DNA of 64,000 bases from Methylobacterium terrae (GTDB lineage Bacteria; Pseudomonadota; Alphaproteobacteria; Rhizobiales; Beijerinckiaceae): NCBI RefSeq assembly GCF_003173755.1, contig NZ_CP029553.1, positions 3,434,001 through 3,498,000 on the forward strand. Reading direction: 5' to 3'. The translations under genes and the position numbers were made by a program. This document shows positions 1 through 8,604 of the stretch, piece after piece. The notes beneath the pieces are model-generated. The model did no database searches. It saw only the letters and a list, made by a program, of their open reading frames with translations, and had not been told where the DNA came from. Numbering within the stretch: the first letter of the stretch is position 1; each line of letters opens with the position of its first letter.

Positions 1-2139
1 CTCGCCGAAGGCCGAGAGTTCGAGGCCGCGGTTGCGCTGGAGGCCGCTCACCGAGAACCGGTTCGTGCCGGGATCCGTGAAGGCGTTCGGCTGCGCGATC
101 TCGAACAGCGAGGCGGTGAGCGCGAGCGTGCCGAGATCGTATTTGACGCCGATCTCCTGCTGCCGGCTGACGACGGGCGGGAACACCTCGTTGGCGTTGA
201 TCGCCGTGACCGGGGGCGCGGGCCCGGGCTCGAGCGCCTCGATGTAGTTGCCGTAGAACGACAGCGCGTCGGTCGGGCGGAACACCGCCGCGATGGCGGG
301 GCTGAACCGCCCGCTCCGGTAGTTCGAGGCCAGGGCGCCGAGCGTCGGCCCGGGGCGGGTGTTGTAGCTCTGCTGGTCGATCTCCTGGAACCGCCCGCCC
401 AGGGTCAGAAGGAAGCGGTCCTCGCCCAGCGACAGGGTGTCGGCGATGCCGACGCTGCGGGCGCTCAGCTCCGTGAACAGCGGCCGGTCGTTGGAGCGCG
501 GCAGGAAGAGGGTGTTCACCGAGCCGCGGGCGAGGTGGACCGGATCGTAGATGTTGGTCTGGAACACCGGCAGGGTCGGCGCGAGGAAGCCGCCGCGATG
601 GTTGCGGTTGTTCGCCTCGACCGCCGAGACGGTGAGGAAGTGGCCGAGCATGCCGGTCTGGAACTTCGTGCGCAGCCCGACCTCGCCGGTGAGCCCCGTG
701 ATCTCCTGGGGCTGGATGGCCAGCGTGTTGGTCGCCTGCCCGGTCACGCTGGTGACCCGGTAGGACGAGGTGAGGAAATCCTCGTTGTAGCGGCTGACGC
801 CGCCGGCCGCGTAGACCGTGGTGTCGGGCAAAACGTCGTACTCGACCCGGCCCGCCGCCATGTTGTAGCGGCTGTCGATGTATTCGAGCGAACTGGCCGT
901 GTTGAGGCGGGGGTTCGGCGCCCGCGGGATCGGGATGCCCGGGGCGACCGCGTTGAACAGCGAGGTCGGCGCCGTGATGTTCTGGGTGTTGTGGACGAGG
1001 TCGAGCGAGGCGCGCAGGCGCTCGCCGCGATAATCGAGGCCGAGCGTCGCGACGCCGACCTCGATGGCGTTCTTGTCGAGCGGGGTGTTGCCGGCGCGGT
1101 AGGAGAGGTTGGTGCGCACCCCCCACTCCCCCGACGGGCCGAAGCGGCGGCCGAGATCGGCGTGGGTCCAGACCTGCGAATCGCTGAGGTAGGTGGTGGT
1201 GAGCCGCGTCAGCGGCGCGTCGTAGGCGCGCTTCGGGATCAGGTTGATCGTGCCGCCGACCCGGCCGGTGCCGCCGTTGAGGAGCGCGGAGGGACCCTTC
1301 AGGATCTCGACCCGCTCGGTGCCCTCGGTGAACACGCGCCGCGGATTGGCGATGTAGAACAGCCCGTCGAAGCCGACGTCGAGGTTCACGACCGTGAAGC
1401 CGCGGATGAAGAACGAGTCGCGCTCGCTGAACGGCGGCGCGTCGTTGCGCACCGACGAGTCGTTCAGCACGACGTCGGCGAGCGAGCGGGCCTGCTGGTC
1501 CTGGATCAGCTTCTCGGTGTAGCCGGTCACGTTGAACGGCGTCGTCAGCACCGAGCGGTTGCCGAGGAGGCCGACGCGGGTTCCCGTCGCGACCTGGCCG
1601 CCCGCGTAGGGCACGGGGGGCTGCCCCACCGTGCCGGTCGGCGGCGGCAGGCCCGCGGCCTTGGGCCCGGCACCGGCACCGGGGCGCTCGCCCCCGCCCG
1701 CGACGACGATCTCCTCGAGAGCCACCGCCTCGCGGGCGCCGCCGAGCTGGGCGTAGCGCGGGTTGACCAGGGTGACGGTGGTGGGGCTCACGTTGCGGTA
1801 GGTCAGGCCGGTGCCCTCGAGGATCCGGCCGAGGGCCTCGAGCGGCCGGAACGCGCCTTCCACGCCCGGCGTCGTCAGTGCGCTCGTCATGTCGGTGGCG
1901 TAGACGAGCTTCACCTTGGCCTGCTCGGTGAAGGTGACCAGCGCCGGCTCGAGCAGCCCGGTCGGGATCGACAGGGAGACCGTGTCCCCGGCCGGGGCGG
2001 CCTCCGGCGCCGAGGGGCCCGGTGCGGACCCGGCCGGTCGCGCTCCCGCGGCGGCCGGCGCCAGCGCCAGCAGCGACACGCCGGCCAGGGCCAATCCGAG
2101 CGACCGCCCGCCCGCCACTCCACGCTCCCGCACCGTCAT
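1..2139 (-). CDS. TonB-dependent siderophore receptor with STN signalling domain (3' end outside window)
   Basis: This outer-membrane receptor imports ferric siderophore using TonB energy and signals iron availability to the FecR/FecI pair next to it. The ATG at 2139 opens a signal peptide (about residues 1-32). An STN domain follows (about 55-105), then a linker, a plug domain (about 190-310, with TERVEILKGPSALLNGG near its end) and beta-barrel strands up to the window edge. 713 codons are visible and the frame is still open at base 1, so the C-terminal barrel lies outside. The STN domain marks a transducing receptor that would act through FecR. It shares a 32-bp upstream element with fecR. 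The substrate cannot be told from sequence. Confidence 0.93.
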   Translation of the reverse strand, partial: MTVRERGVAGGRSLGLALAGVSLLALAPAAAGARPAGSAPGPSAPEAAPAGDTVSLSIPTGLLEPALVTFTEQAKVKLVYATDMTSALTTPGVEGAFRPLEALGRILEGTGLTYRNVSPTTVTLVNPRYAQLGGAREAVALEEIVVAGGGERPGAGAGPKAAGLPPPTGTVGQPPVPYAGGQVATGTRVGLLGNRSVLTTPFNVTGYTEKLIQDQQARSLADVVLNDSSVRNDAPPFSERDSFFIRGFTVVNLDVGFDGLFYIANPRRVFTEGTERVEILKGPSALLNGGTGRVGGTINLIPKRAYDAPLTRLTTTYLSDSQVWTHADLGRRFGPSGEWGVRTNLSYRAGNTPLDKNAIEVGVATLGLDYRGERLRASLDLVHNTQNITAPTSLFNAVAPGIPIPRAPNPRLNTASSLEYIDSRYNMAAGRVEYDVLPDTTVYAAGGVSRYNEDFLTSSYRVTSVTGQATNTLAIQPQEITGLTGEVGLRTKFQTGMLGHFLTVSAVEANNRNHRGGFLAPTLPVFQTNIYDPVHLARGSVNTLFLPRSNDRPLFTELSARSVGIADTLSLGEDRFLLTLGGRFQEIDQQSYNTRPGPTLGALASNYRSGRFSPAIAAVFRPTDALSFYGNYIEALEPGPAPPVTAINANEVFPPVVSRQQEIGVKYDLGTLALTASLFEIAQPNAFTDPGTNRFSVSGLQRNRGLELSAFGE

Positions 2140-2206
2140 TCGACACCCCGTCCGTCTGCTCGTGGGGGCGGCGCGTTTCGCGCGCTCTCGTCCCCTCACC
2201 GGCTTG

Positions 2207-2238
2207 AGATCAACGGGAGGCCGAACTCCTGACGTCGG
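2207..2238 (-). promoter_or_regulatory. Candidate ECF sigma promoter of the receptor gene
   Basis: This 32-bp block lies 68 bp before the receptor start. It matches 3271-3302 at 29 of 32 positions, and all three differences fall in a short internal stretch. Read on the minus strand it has a conserved GACGTCAGGAGTTCGG part, a variable core and a conserved CGTTGATCT part. That is the pattern expected of two conserved promoter boxes with a free spacer. It is probably read by the FecI-type sigma factor encoded at 3306-3815. The assignment to -35 and -10 boxes is inference. Confidence 0.6.
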
Positions 2239-2263
2239 AGCGCGCGTTTTTCCGAAAAAATTT

Positions 2264-3211
2264 CTACGGGCCCGATCCGACCAGGACGAGGAGGGGCGTG
2301 AGCCGGGTGACGCGCAGACCGAGGCTCGCCCCGATCGCCTCGAGGGCGTCGTCGGTGTCGCGCGGGTCGAACGCGCCGGTGACGCGCCGCTCGCCGGCCC
2401 GCGCGTCGGTGAGGACGATGCGCCCGCGGCGGTAGCGGGCGAGTTCGGCCAGCACGTCCGCCAGGCGCTCGCCCGAGAAGGTCAGGCGCCCCTCGCGCCA
2501 GGCCATGGCCCGGCCGACATCCACCTGGACGACGGCGGGGGCGGCCCCGTCCTGCCGGCGCAGGGCCTCGCCGGCGGCGACCGGCAGCCTCCGGTCGTCG
2601 GCCGTCACCTCGACACGGCCCTCCGCGACGCCGACCGGCGTCGGGGCGGCATCGGCTCGCACGAAGAAGAGCGTGCCGACCGCCCGGACGCTCACGCCGC
2701 CGCCCTGCACCACGAAGGGGCGCTCCGGGTCCGGCGCCACGTCGAACACCGCCTCGCCGCGCAGGAGCGCGACCCGGCGCTCGGACGGGGTGAAGTGCAG
2801 GACGACCGCCGTGCCGCTGTTGAGGTCGACGCGGCTGCCGTCGGAGAGCGTCGCGTGCCCGATCGTCCCGACGCCGCTCCAGAGGTCGGCGCGCAGCCAG
2901 TCGGCGAGGCCCGCCTGGTCGGCGAGGAGCGCCCCGAGCAGGCAGGCCGCGGCGAGGCAGGCCGGCCCCTTCGGCAGGCGGCGCCTGCGCGCATCGGGGA
3001 GGTGGCCGAGCCGGTGCCACACCGCATCCATCTCGGCGTAGGCCTCGGCATGGGCCGGATCGGCGGCGAGCCAGGCGTCGAAGGCGTCGCGGTCCGCGTC
3101 GGTCGCGTCGGAGGAGGAGAGGCGCACGACCCAGGCGGCGGCGGCCTCGTCGACCGGATCCTCGCGGTCCGGGCCTCGCGCGTCGGTTCCGTCGTCGATG
3201 GCCACGGCCAA
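2264..3211 (-). CDS. fecR: FecR-type anti-sigma factor / iron sensor
   Basis: This inner-membrane protein relays the siderophore signal from the receptor STN domain to the ECF sigma factor. Residues 20-65 form the N-terminal DUF4880-like sigma-binding region, with AWLAADPAHAEAYAEMDAVW as its signature. A hydrophobic segment at about 82-101 is the membrane anchor. A FecR domain follows (about 115-210, with SRVDLNSGTAV and RGEAVFDV), and the C-terminal part (about 235-315) looks like the STN-interacting DUF4974 region. The length of 315 aa is normal. It lies between the sigma gene and the receptor, in the usual fecI-fecR-fecA order. Confidence 0.92.
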   Translation of the reverse strand: MAVAIDDGTDARGPDREDPVDEAAAAWVVRLSSSDATDADRDAFDAWLAADPAHAEAYAEMDAVWHRLGHLPDARRRRLPKGPACLAAACLLGALLADQAGLADWLRADLWSGVGTIGHATLSDGSRVDLNSGTAVVLHFTPSERRVALLRGEAVFDVAPDPERPFVVQGGGVSVRAVGTLFFVRADAAPTPVGVAEGRVEVTADDRRLPVAAGEALRRQDGAAPAVVQVDVGRAMAWREGRLTFSGERLADVLAELARYRRGRIVLTDARAGERRVTGAFDPRDTDDALEAIGASLGLRVTRLTPLLVLVGSGP

Positions 3212-3270
3212 GGCTCCCTCCGGGGCCCCGCCGAGGCCCGGCCGGCCCGAGGATGCGTCCCTGTGCTCTC

Positions 3271-3302
3271 AGATCAACGAGCCGCCGAACTCCTGACGTC
3301 GG
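3271..3302 (-). promoter_or_regulatory. Candidate ECF sigma promoter of fecR
   Basis: Second copy of the 32-bp element described at 2207-2238, placed 60 bp before the fecR start and just past the end of the sigma-factor gene. The near-identical spacing from the start codon (60 and 68 bp) supports a promoter role. It would give fecR its own sigma-dependent transcription, apart from fecI. Confidence 0.58.
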
Positions 3303-3305
3303 CTC

Positions 3306-3815
3306 TCAGAAAAGGTCGCCACACCGTCGGCGGCAATGCAAGAGCGCCTTGATCAGGTGCTTCTCGACCATGTTGCGGCTGACGCCGAGCCGGGCGGCCA
3401 CCTCGCCGTTCGGCAACCCCTCGATGCGCGCGAGCAGGAACGCCTCGCGGCAGCGCGGAGGAAGCTCGTCGATGGCGGTCGCGAGGCGCCTGAGGTCCTG
3501 CCGGGCCATCGCCTGCCGCTCGGGAAGCGCGGTGCCGTCCGCGATGCCGGCCCAGTCGGCGTCGCTCACGGGCTGGAAGATCGTGCCCTCCAGCCGCCGC
3601 CGGTTGCGCATCCGGCGGGCGACGTTGCCGGCGATCTGGAACAGGAAGGCGGAGGGCTGCTCGATCTCCGTCCGGGAGAGCGCCGCGAGCATCAGGAGGT
3701 AGGTCTCCTGGTGGGCGTCGGCGGCATCGGCCGGGTTGCCGAGCAGGCGCGTCAGGAAACGCCGAATTCTCACGCCCTGACACCGATGCAGCGCGTCCAC
3801 CGATACTGGCTGCAT
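3306..3815 (-). CDS. fecI: FecI-type ECF RNA polymerase sigma factor
   Basis: This 169-aa sigma factor of the iron-starvation ECF type is expected to transcribe the neighbouring receptor gene. Region 2 covers about residues 8-72 (RRFLTRLLGNPADAADAHQE), and region 4 covers about 105-160 with a helix-turn-helix around 135-155 (EVAARLGVSRNMVEKHL). I chose the ATG at 3815 because it follows GGAGCTGGGGC. An ATG at 3854 would add 13 residues that do not look conserved. No copy of the 32-bp element lies upstream, so fecI is probably controlled separately, perhaps from the AT-rich tract at about 3880-3945. Confidence 0.92.
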   Translation of the reverse strand: MQPVSVDALHRCQGVRIRRFLTRLLGNPADAADAHQETYLLMLAALSRTEIEQPSAFLFQIAGNVARRMRNRRRLEGTIFQPVSDADWAGIADGTALPERQAMARQDLRRLATAIDELPPRCREAFLLARIEGLPNGEVAARLGVSRNMVEKHLIKALLHCRRRCGDLF

Positions 3816-4164
3816 GCCCCAGCTCCGAACACCTCTAAATTTCCACTTGATCAAGCAATCATCTTGGTTACGCTCTTACAAGCGCATCATGATCGATAAA
3901 ATATTTGCTCTATTTCTTCTTATTCTAAACTGTCCGGGCCGGGCCAAGGCAAGCCCTTGTGTTTCTGCCGGAAATAATCGCGCGGGATCCCTCACCGGCG
4001 CGGGGCCGTACCGCCTGCGGAGCGTGAAAGCCGAGTGGTGTTGCAACGCTGCAACGCCACCCGCGCGAGGCACGGGCGGGAGGTCGGGGTCGTTCCCCCC
4101 TGCCCCGTTCGGGAGAGGGGATCCCGCGCTCGGTTCGAACCGTATTTTTCCAGGCAGCCCCCCG
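3816..4164. other. AT-rich intergenic region upstream of fecI
   Basis: No gene is seen here. The stretch 3880-3945 is far more AT-rich than its surroundings and is the likely fecI promoter region on the minus strand. It contains TTTAGAATAAG on that strand, which resembles one half of the Irr-type iron control element. There is no matching second half, so this is only a weak hint of iron control. The remainder (3960-4160) is GC-rich without recognisable signals. Confidence 0.4.
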
Positions 4165-4683
4165 TCAGCCGGCCGAGGCGGCGCGACGGTTGCGCACGAG
4201 CGAGATGAGCGCCCCGGCGATGCAGGCCGCGATCGCGCCCGCGATCACCAGGAGGGTGAGGGTCCGGTTCCACAGCCGATCGAGGCCGAGATCGGTGGTG
4301 ACGAGGTCGGGGCGCGCCGGATCGGCCATCACCCCGACGCGGTAATCGCCGGCGTGGAAGCCGGAGAAGACGTAGTTCACCCGCCGCGTCACCGTTCCAG
4401 CCGGCGTGCGCAGGGCGAGGGTCGCGTCGCAGATGTGGATGATCAGCTTGGCGCTGCACTTCCCCTCGCTCACCCGGGCGTTCGGGGCCGGCTGCGCCGC
4501 GGCGCGGACCTGCCAGTCGGAGAACACCGCCGGCGCCGTGTAGATCGCGCAGGCGACCAGGATCCCCCCGAGCGCCACCACGCCGAACAGGACCCAGAAG
4601 GTGTTGATCCACCCGTGCCCCCGGGGCGGCAGCCGGAGGGCGTCGGGGCGGTAGGACGAGGCGGTCTCGGGCGCTCCGGTCAT
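4165..4683 (-). CDS. Two-helix membrane protein of unknown function
   Basis: This 172-aa protein has a hydrophobic helix near the N-terminus (about residues 28-48), a periplasmic part of about 90 residues with two cysteines (GKCSAKLIIHICDATL), and a second helix near the C-terminus (about 142-162). The shape is a periplasmic domain held by two membrane helices. It lies 21 bp after the M48 protease gene on the same strand, so the two are probably co-transcribed and may act together. I do not recognise the family. Confidence 0.75.
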   Translation of the reverse strand: MTGAPETASSYRPDALRLPPRGHGWINTFWVLFGVVALGGILVACAIYTAPAVFSDWQVRAAAQPAPNARVSEGKCSAKLIIHICDATLALRTPAGTVTRRVNYVFSGFHAGDYRVGVMADPARPDLVTTDLGLDRLWNRTLTLLVIAGAIAACIAGALISLVRNRRAASAG

Positions 4684-4704
4684 GAAATCCTCTCGCGTGT
4701 TTCG

Positions 4705-6912
4705 TCAGGCGGGTTCGCTTGCCGGCACGGCAGCGGCGTTGCCGGCGAGGATCGAGCGGGCTTGCGCCGCCGCCTGGTAGGTGGCGACCAGGTCGGCGAA
4801 GCCCTGCGGGTTCATCCCGCGCGGCATGGGAAGCGGCAGCGTGACGATGCGGCGCCCAGGGTCGAGCTTCGCGGCGGGGCGGCCCGGCCGCCGCTCGGGC
4901 CAGGGCACGGCCGGCGGCAGCAGCACGCGCATGACGAGGCCGCTCTGGCTCCCGGTCAGGTCGAGGTCGGCGATGTCGTCCCAGGCGATCGTCCGGTCGA
5001 GCCCGGGCGCGGCCAGGCCTTCGGGCCTCAGGACCAGGATGACGGGCTCGCCCCGCGACAGGACGAACGCTCCGGCCCCGCCCATCAGGACGGCGATGCC
5101 GAGCGCCGTGGCGAGGACGACGGTGGCCTCCCGGGGTAGGATCCCGGGGATGCCGAATACGGCGATGCCCAGGGCCGCCACGGCAAAGAGGCCGCCGGCC
5201 ACCGCCAGCACGAGGCCGCGGGGACGATAATTCGCGCGCAGCACCCGCTCCTCGGTGCCCACCTCGGCGGCCCTCGCTTCCAGGTGGGCGCGGAACGCGG
5301 CGTCGCGCTCGCGCACCGCGCCGAGGAAATCCGCGCTCGCCGCCCGGCACAGCCCGGCCGGGTCGGCGAAGTAGGCGGCGAGCTGCCCGAGGGCGTGCGG
5401 CGGCGGCGTGAGGCCGGCGGCGGCCAGCAGGTCCGGATCGAGCGCCTGGCCGAGGGCGGCGACGCGCTCGCGGGTCGGCGGGTGGGTGTCGGTCGGATGG
5501 GCCTGCTCGGCCTCCAGGTGGAGGGCCGGGTCGTCGAGGCCGCGGGCGACCGCGCGGTCGAGCGAGGCCGCCACGAGGTCGGGCGGCGCCGCATCCGGGG
5601 CCTCGGCCGCGGCGGCGAGGGTCTCGGCGATGCGGGTCGAGACCGCGCCGCTGCGCAGGAGCGCCCGCGCCGCCGCCTCAGTCGAGGTCACCCGGGCCCC
5701 CGCCGCGTCGGCGGCGAACTCGCGCACCCGGCTCCAGTGGCGCACGGCGAGGTGGAAGCGCTCCATCACGAACCGGCCGAGCCGCAGCGACGGCCCGAGC
5801 AGGCCGAGGGCGCCGCGCTCGCGCGCCGCCACCGCGTCGAGGGAGCGGCCGACCCCGGCATAGATCGGCAGGAAGCGCTGGCTGTAGGCGGTGTCGCCGC
5901 CGGCATAGTGCGCGAGCTCGTGGGCGATGATCGCCGCGACCTCGTCGCCGCGCATCAGCGCGAGGTGCGGCAGCGGCAGGTAGAGGATGCGGCCCGAGAG
6001 CCGCGCGCCCCCGGGCTCCAGCACCGCCGGCCCGGCGGTGACGAAGAACCCGTCCGTCAGGCCGACGACCACGGCCTCGGGCTTCAGCGCTCCCATCCGC
6101 TCGGCGAGGCCCTCGACGAGGCGCCACAGGCCCGGCGCCTCGGCGGGCGCGATCGGCCGGCCGAGGATCGGCAGCGGGTCGGGCTCGAAGGCGCCGAGCG
6201 CGCGGCGCAGGCCGAGGAGGGCACCGCCCGCCGCGAGGAGCGTGGCGCCGACCGCGACGGCGGCGATGCCTAGGAGCTTCATCCCGTCGCCGGAGAGGCC
6301 CCCCTGGACGAGCAGCCCCGCCTCGAACACCACGACGGCGACGAAGGCGACGGTCGCCGCCAGGATCTGGACGGCGAGCGCCGCCGGCAACAGGCGGCGC
6401 ACCAGCGAGAAGCCACGCACCAGGGCGTCGCGCGAGCCGCGCCCGAGCCGCCCGAGCGACGCCCCGGCGAGCAGCACGAGGAGGGAGAGCCCGGCGGCGA
6501 TCCCCCCGCCCGCGATCGCGACCGGCGGCAGCCAGCGGCGCCACTCCATCACGGCGACGAGCGTTCCGGCCCCGTCCCGGGCCTCGCGCGCCTTCACCAC
6601 GGCGAGGGAACCGCCGTAGTTTCGGCCGTCGTGGCGGAACTGCAGGCGGAAATCGGGCCGCCCGTCGCGCGGCGTGCGCGCCTCGAGATCCGCCACGACC
6701 CGGGCGAGGCGTTCGTGCTCGGCCGCGAACTCGGCCCGGTCGTCGGCGCCGCGCTGGCGCTCCCACAGGCCGAGGAGCAGGAGGGCGAGCGGCAGAAGCA
6801 CGGTGGCGGCGATCAGACCGGCGAGGGCGCGCGACCGCGAGGGCACGTGCGAAATCGGTGCCTCGGGGATGGTCGCCTCCTGGGTGCGGGAGATCAGATG
6901 CCGATGCGGCAT
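4705..6912 (-). CDS. M48-family membrane zinc metalloprotease
   Basis: This is a membrane-bound protease related to HtpX and Ste24. The zinc site HELAH (about residues 331-335, bases 5908-5922) is clear, and REFAADAAG about 65 residues later carries the likely third ligand. Hydrophobic segments lie at the N-terminus, around 140-165, around 180-250 and around 560-620. The start is uncertain: the open frame runs up to 7491, but the segment before 6912 does not look coding. The ATG at 6912 lacks a ribosome binding site, while AGGAGG at 6876-6881 stands 5 bases before an in-frame ATC at 6870. A GTG at 6846 is a third option. Confidence 0.88.
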   Translation of the reverse strand: MPHRHLISRTQEATIPEAPISHVPSRSRALAGLIAATVLLPLALLLLGLWERQRGADDRAEFAAEHERLARVVADLEARTPRDGRPDFRLQFRHDGRNYGGSLAVVKAREARDGAGTLVAVMEWRRWLPPVAIAGGGIAAGLSLLVLLAGASLGRLGRGSRDALVRGFSLVRRLLPAALAVQILAATVAFVAVVVFEAGLLVQGGLSGDGMKLLGIAAVAVGATLLAAGGALLGLRRALGAFEPDPLPILGRPIAPAEAPGLWRLVEGLAERMGALKPEAVVVGLTDGFFVTAGPAVLEPGGARLSGRILYLPLPHLALMRGDEVAAIIAHELAHYAGGDTAYSQRFLPIYAGVGRSLDAVAARERGALGLLGPSLRLGRFVMERFHLAVRHWSRVREFAADAAGARVTSTEAAARALLRSGAVSTRIAETLAAAAEAPDAAPPDLVAASLDRAVARGLDDPALHLEAEQAHPTDTHPPTRERVAALGQALDPDLLAAAGLTPPPHALGQLAAYFADPAGLCRAASADFLGAVRERDAAFRAHLEARAAEVGTEERVLRANYRPRGLVLAVAGGLFAVAALGIAVFGIPGILPREATVVLATALGIAVLMGGAGAFVLSRGEPVILVLRPEGLAAPGLDRTIAWDDIADLDLTGSQSGLVMRVLLPPAVPWPERRPGRPAAKLDPGRRIVTLPLPMPRGMNPQGFADLVATYQAAAQARSILAGNAAAVPASEPA

Positions 6913-7387
6913 GGAACACGCCAGACGATCGCAAGACGATCGGGCGGCGCGCTCGAGGGTGCGCCGGTCGAAGGGCCGGAAAAACGGCGGGAGATCGGGC
7001 GCAGCACGTCCGACGTCTCGGCTGGTGGCAGGATTTCTACCGGGATGAGCGTGCAGGTCAACCGAATGTTTCCGGCGGTCGCAGAAGCGGCCGACCGCGG
7101 CCCGTCGCCGGGCGTCGGGACGCCAGGAGCTCGGCGTCGGGATTCTGCGAGTTGCGATCCCGTTGTCGGGCCCGGTCGGGCGTGCGACCTCTTGATCGCA
7201 GCGGTTGTGCGACCGTGGTTGACCCCCAGTCGATCCTCGGGTTAGCGTGACGAAGGACAGACGATCCCGATGGCCTCGCGCATCGAGGCTCGGCCGCCAC
7301 TGGCCACACACTGCGATCATCAGCCGGATAAGGATCAGCGGTCGGTGCGAAACCGCTCGCTGATCTCGACCACCAGCGGAGTCTGCC
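6913..7387. other. Intergenic region with a hairpin
   Basis: No convincing gene is seen between the M48 protease and the plus-strand genes. A stem-loop lies at 7333-7365. GATCAGCG pairs with CGCTGATC, and inside it CGGT pairs with ACCG around a GCGAA loop. There is no T-run, so it is not a typical terminator. It could be a structured leader for the plus-strand transcript. Confidence 0.35.
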
Positions 7388-7684
7388 ATGTGGCGACAGG
7401 GCGATATCTTTATCCAGGCGATCCGGACCCTGCCGCGGGAGGCCGCCGAGCGGCCCCTGCCCCACACCGTGCTCGCCCACGGCGAGCTCACCGGCCACAG
7501 CCACCGGGTCGCGCGAGCCCGTCCGGCGCGTGCTGCGCCCCCGGTGGGCCGCCGTCAGCGCCGGCAGGTCTCGTCCCGCCATGCCCCACCGTGCCACGCC
7601 CCGCCGGCGTCGAGGCAGGCATCCCGGGCGGCGACCTCGCGCAGCCGCCAGCCCGCCGCCCGCATCCGGATACCCCCGCCATGA
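7388..7684 (+). pseudogene. Truncated small conserved protein (GELTGHSHR motif)
   Basis: The first 42 or so residues (MWRQGDIFIQAIRTLPRE, then LAHGELTGHSHRV) look like the N-terminus of a small conserved bacterial protein of unknown function with a QGD start and a GEVTGHAHR motif. After about base 7515 the frame turns into Arg/Ala/Pro-rich sequence without family features, and I found no continuation in other frames. I read it as a broken copy whose 3' part was lost. The apparent stop at 7684 overlaps the next gene start. Confidence 0.45.
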
Positions 7685-8439
7685 GACCCGTCCATCCCAG
7701 GCTCACGACCGCACGCCGGGCGCGCCGCGCCGTCCTGCTGGCGGTCCTGGCCTGCGCGGCGGGCGTCTGGGGCGCGCGGGCGGAGGAGAACGAGTGCCGG
7801 CGCGCGCCAAGCCTCTCCGCCGGCCCGGTCCTCGCCCCGGGGCGAGTCTCCGCCCCGGGCCGCACCGCCTTCGTCAAGGACGGCCTTGCCCGCGCGGGCT
7901 GCCCCGATCCGGGCCCGGCCTGCCGCGAGCGGGCCTACCTCGTCACCGGCGATGCCGTGATCCTCGGCGAGCGCCGCGGCGCCTTCGTCTGCGCCAGCTA
8001 TCGCGGCGCGAAGGACGAGGATGTCGGGCGGACCGGCTGGATCCCGGCCGAGGCGGTGGCGGTCGAGCCGGCGCCTCCGGTCGCCGTCGAGGGATGGCTC
8101 GGGACCTGGAAGCAGGCGGAGGCGCAGATCCGGGTGACGCCCGGGGACAAGCCCGGCACGCTCGCCGTCGCGGGCGATGCGACCTGGGGCGGGGGCGACC
8201 CCGACCGGGTCCGCCGCGGCGGGATCCATACCGGCGAGATGTCCGGCACCGTCGTGCCCGTCGGCGACGCCGCCAGCTTCGCCATGGGCGAGAACGGCAC
8301 CCTGCCGGTGCAGACGGGCGGCGAGTCCGATTGCAAGGTCTGGCTGCGGCGGCTCGGACCCTGGCTCGTCGTCGACGACAACCTCGCCTGCGGCGGCATG
8401 AACGTCACGTTCCGCGGCGTCTACCGGCGCACGCCGTGA
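7681..8439 (+). CDS. Exported protein with SH3-like segment, function unknown
   Basis: This 252-aa protein has an N-terminal signal peptide (hydrophobic core at about residues 18-34, likely cut after ARA). A cysteine-rich middle follows (CPDPGPACRERAY), then a stretch that resembles a bacterial SH3-like fold (about 80-120, YLVTGDAVILGERRGAFVC to TGWIPAEAV). The C-terminal half has repeated beta-type segments. The ATG at 7681 was chosen because it directly precedes the signal peptide; the longer open frame upstream is not coding-like. It is the first gene of the long plus-strand cluster of exported proteins. Confidence 0.7.
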   Translation: MRPVHPRLTTARRARRAVLLAVLACAAGVWGARAEENECRRAPSLSAGPVLAPGRVSAPGRTAFVKDGLARAGCPDPGPACRERAYLVTGDAVILGERRGAFVCASYRGAKDEDVGRTGWIPAEAVAVEPAPPVAVEGWLGTWKQAEAQIRVTPGDKPGTLAVAGDATWGGGDPDRVRRGGIHTGEMSGTVVPVGDAASFAMGENGTLPVQTGGESDCKVWLRRLGPWLVVDDNLACGGMNVTFRGVYRRTP

Positions 8440-8453
8440 CGGGGGCGGCGACG

Positions 8454-8604
8454 ATGAGCATCCATAAGCAGGCATCTGCGCCGGCTCGCCGCCCGGGAGA
8501 TCGCGCAGGATCTCGACGCCGTGGAGGCCTGCCTCGCGGCTTTGGGCCGCTTTCCCATGGAGCGGACCGGGCGGAGCCTGCGGGTCGTGGGGTACCCACG
8601 CTGA
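8454..8604 (+). pseudogene. Small gene with probable one-base frameshift
   Basis: A frame with good coding character runs from 8458 to 8604 (including HLRRLAAREIAQDLDAVEAC). Its stop TGA overlaps the ATG of the next gene as TGATG, which is typical of translational coupling. It has no ATG, GTG or TTG in frame at its beginning. The only nearby start, ATG at 8454, is one base out of frame, so removing one C near 8461-8463 would give a protein of about 50 aa. It is either a frameshifted gene or one with an unusual start. Function unknown. Confidence 0.4.

Noticed and set aside
535..2232. Long plus-strand frame of 565 aa
   Set aside because: It is antisense to the TonB-dependent receptor; the product is Arg/Ala/Gly-rich without domain features, as usual for shadows in GC-rich DNA.
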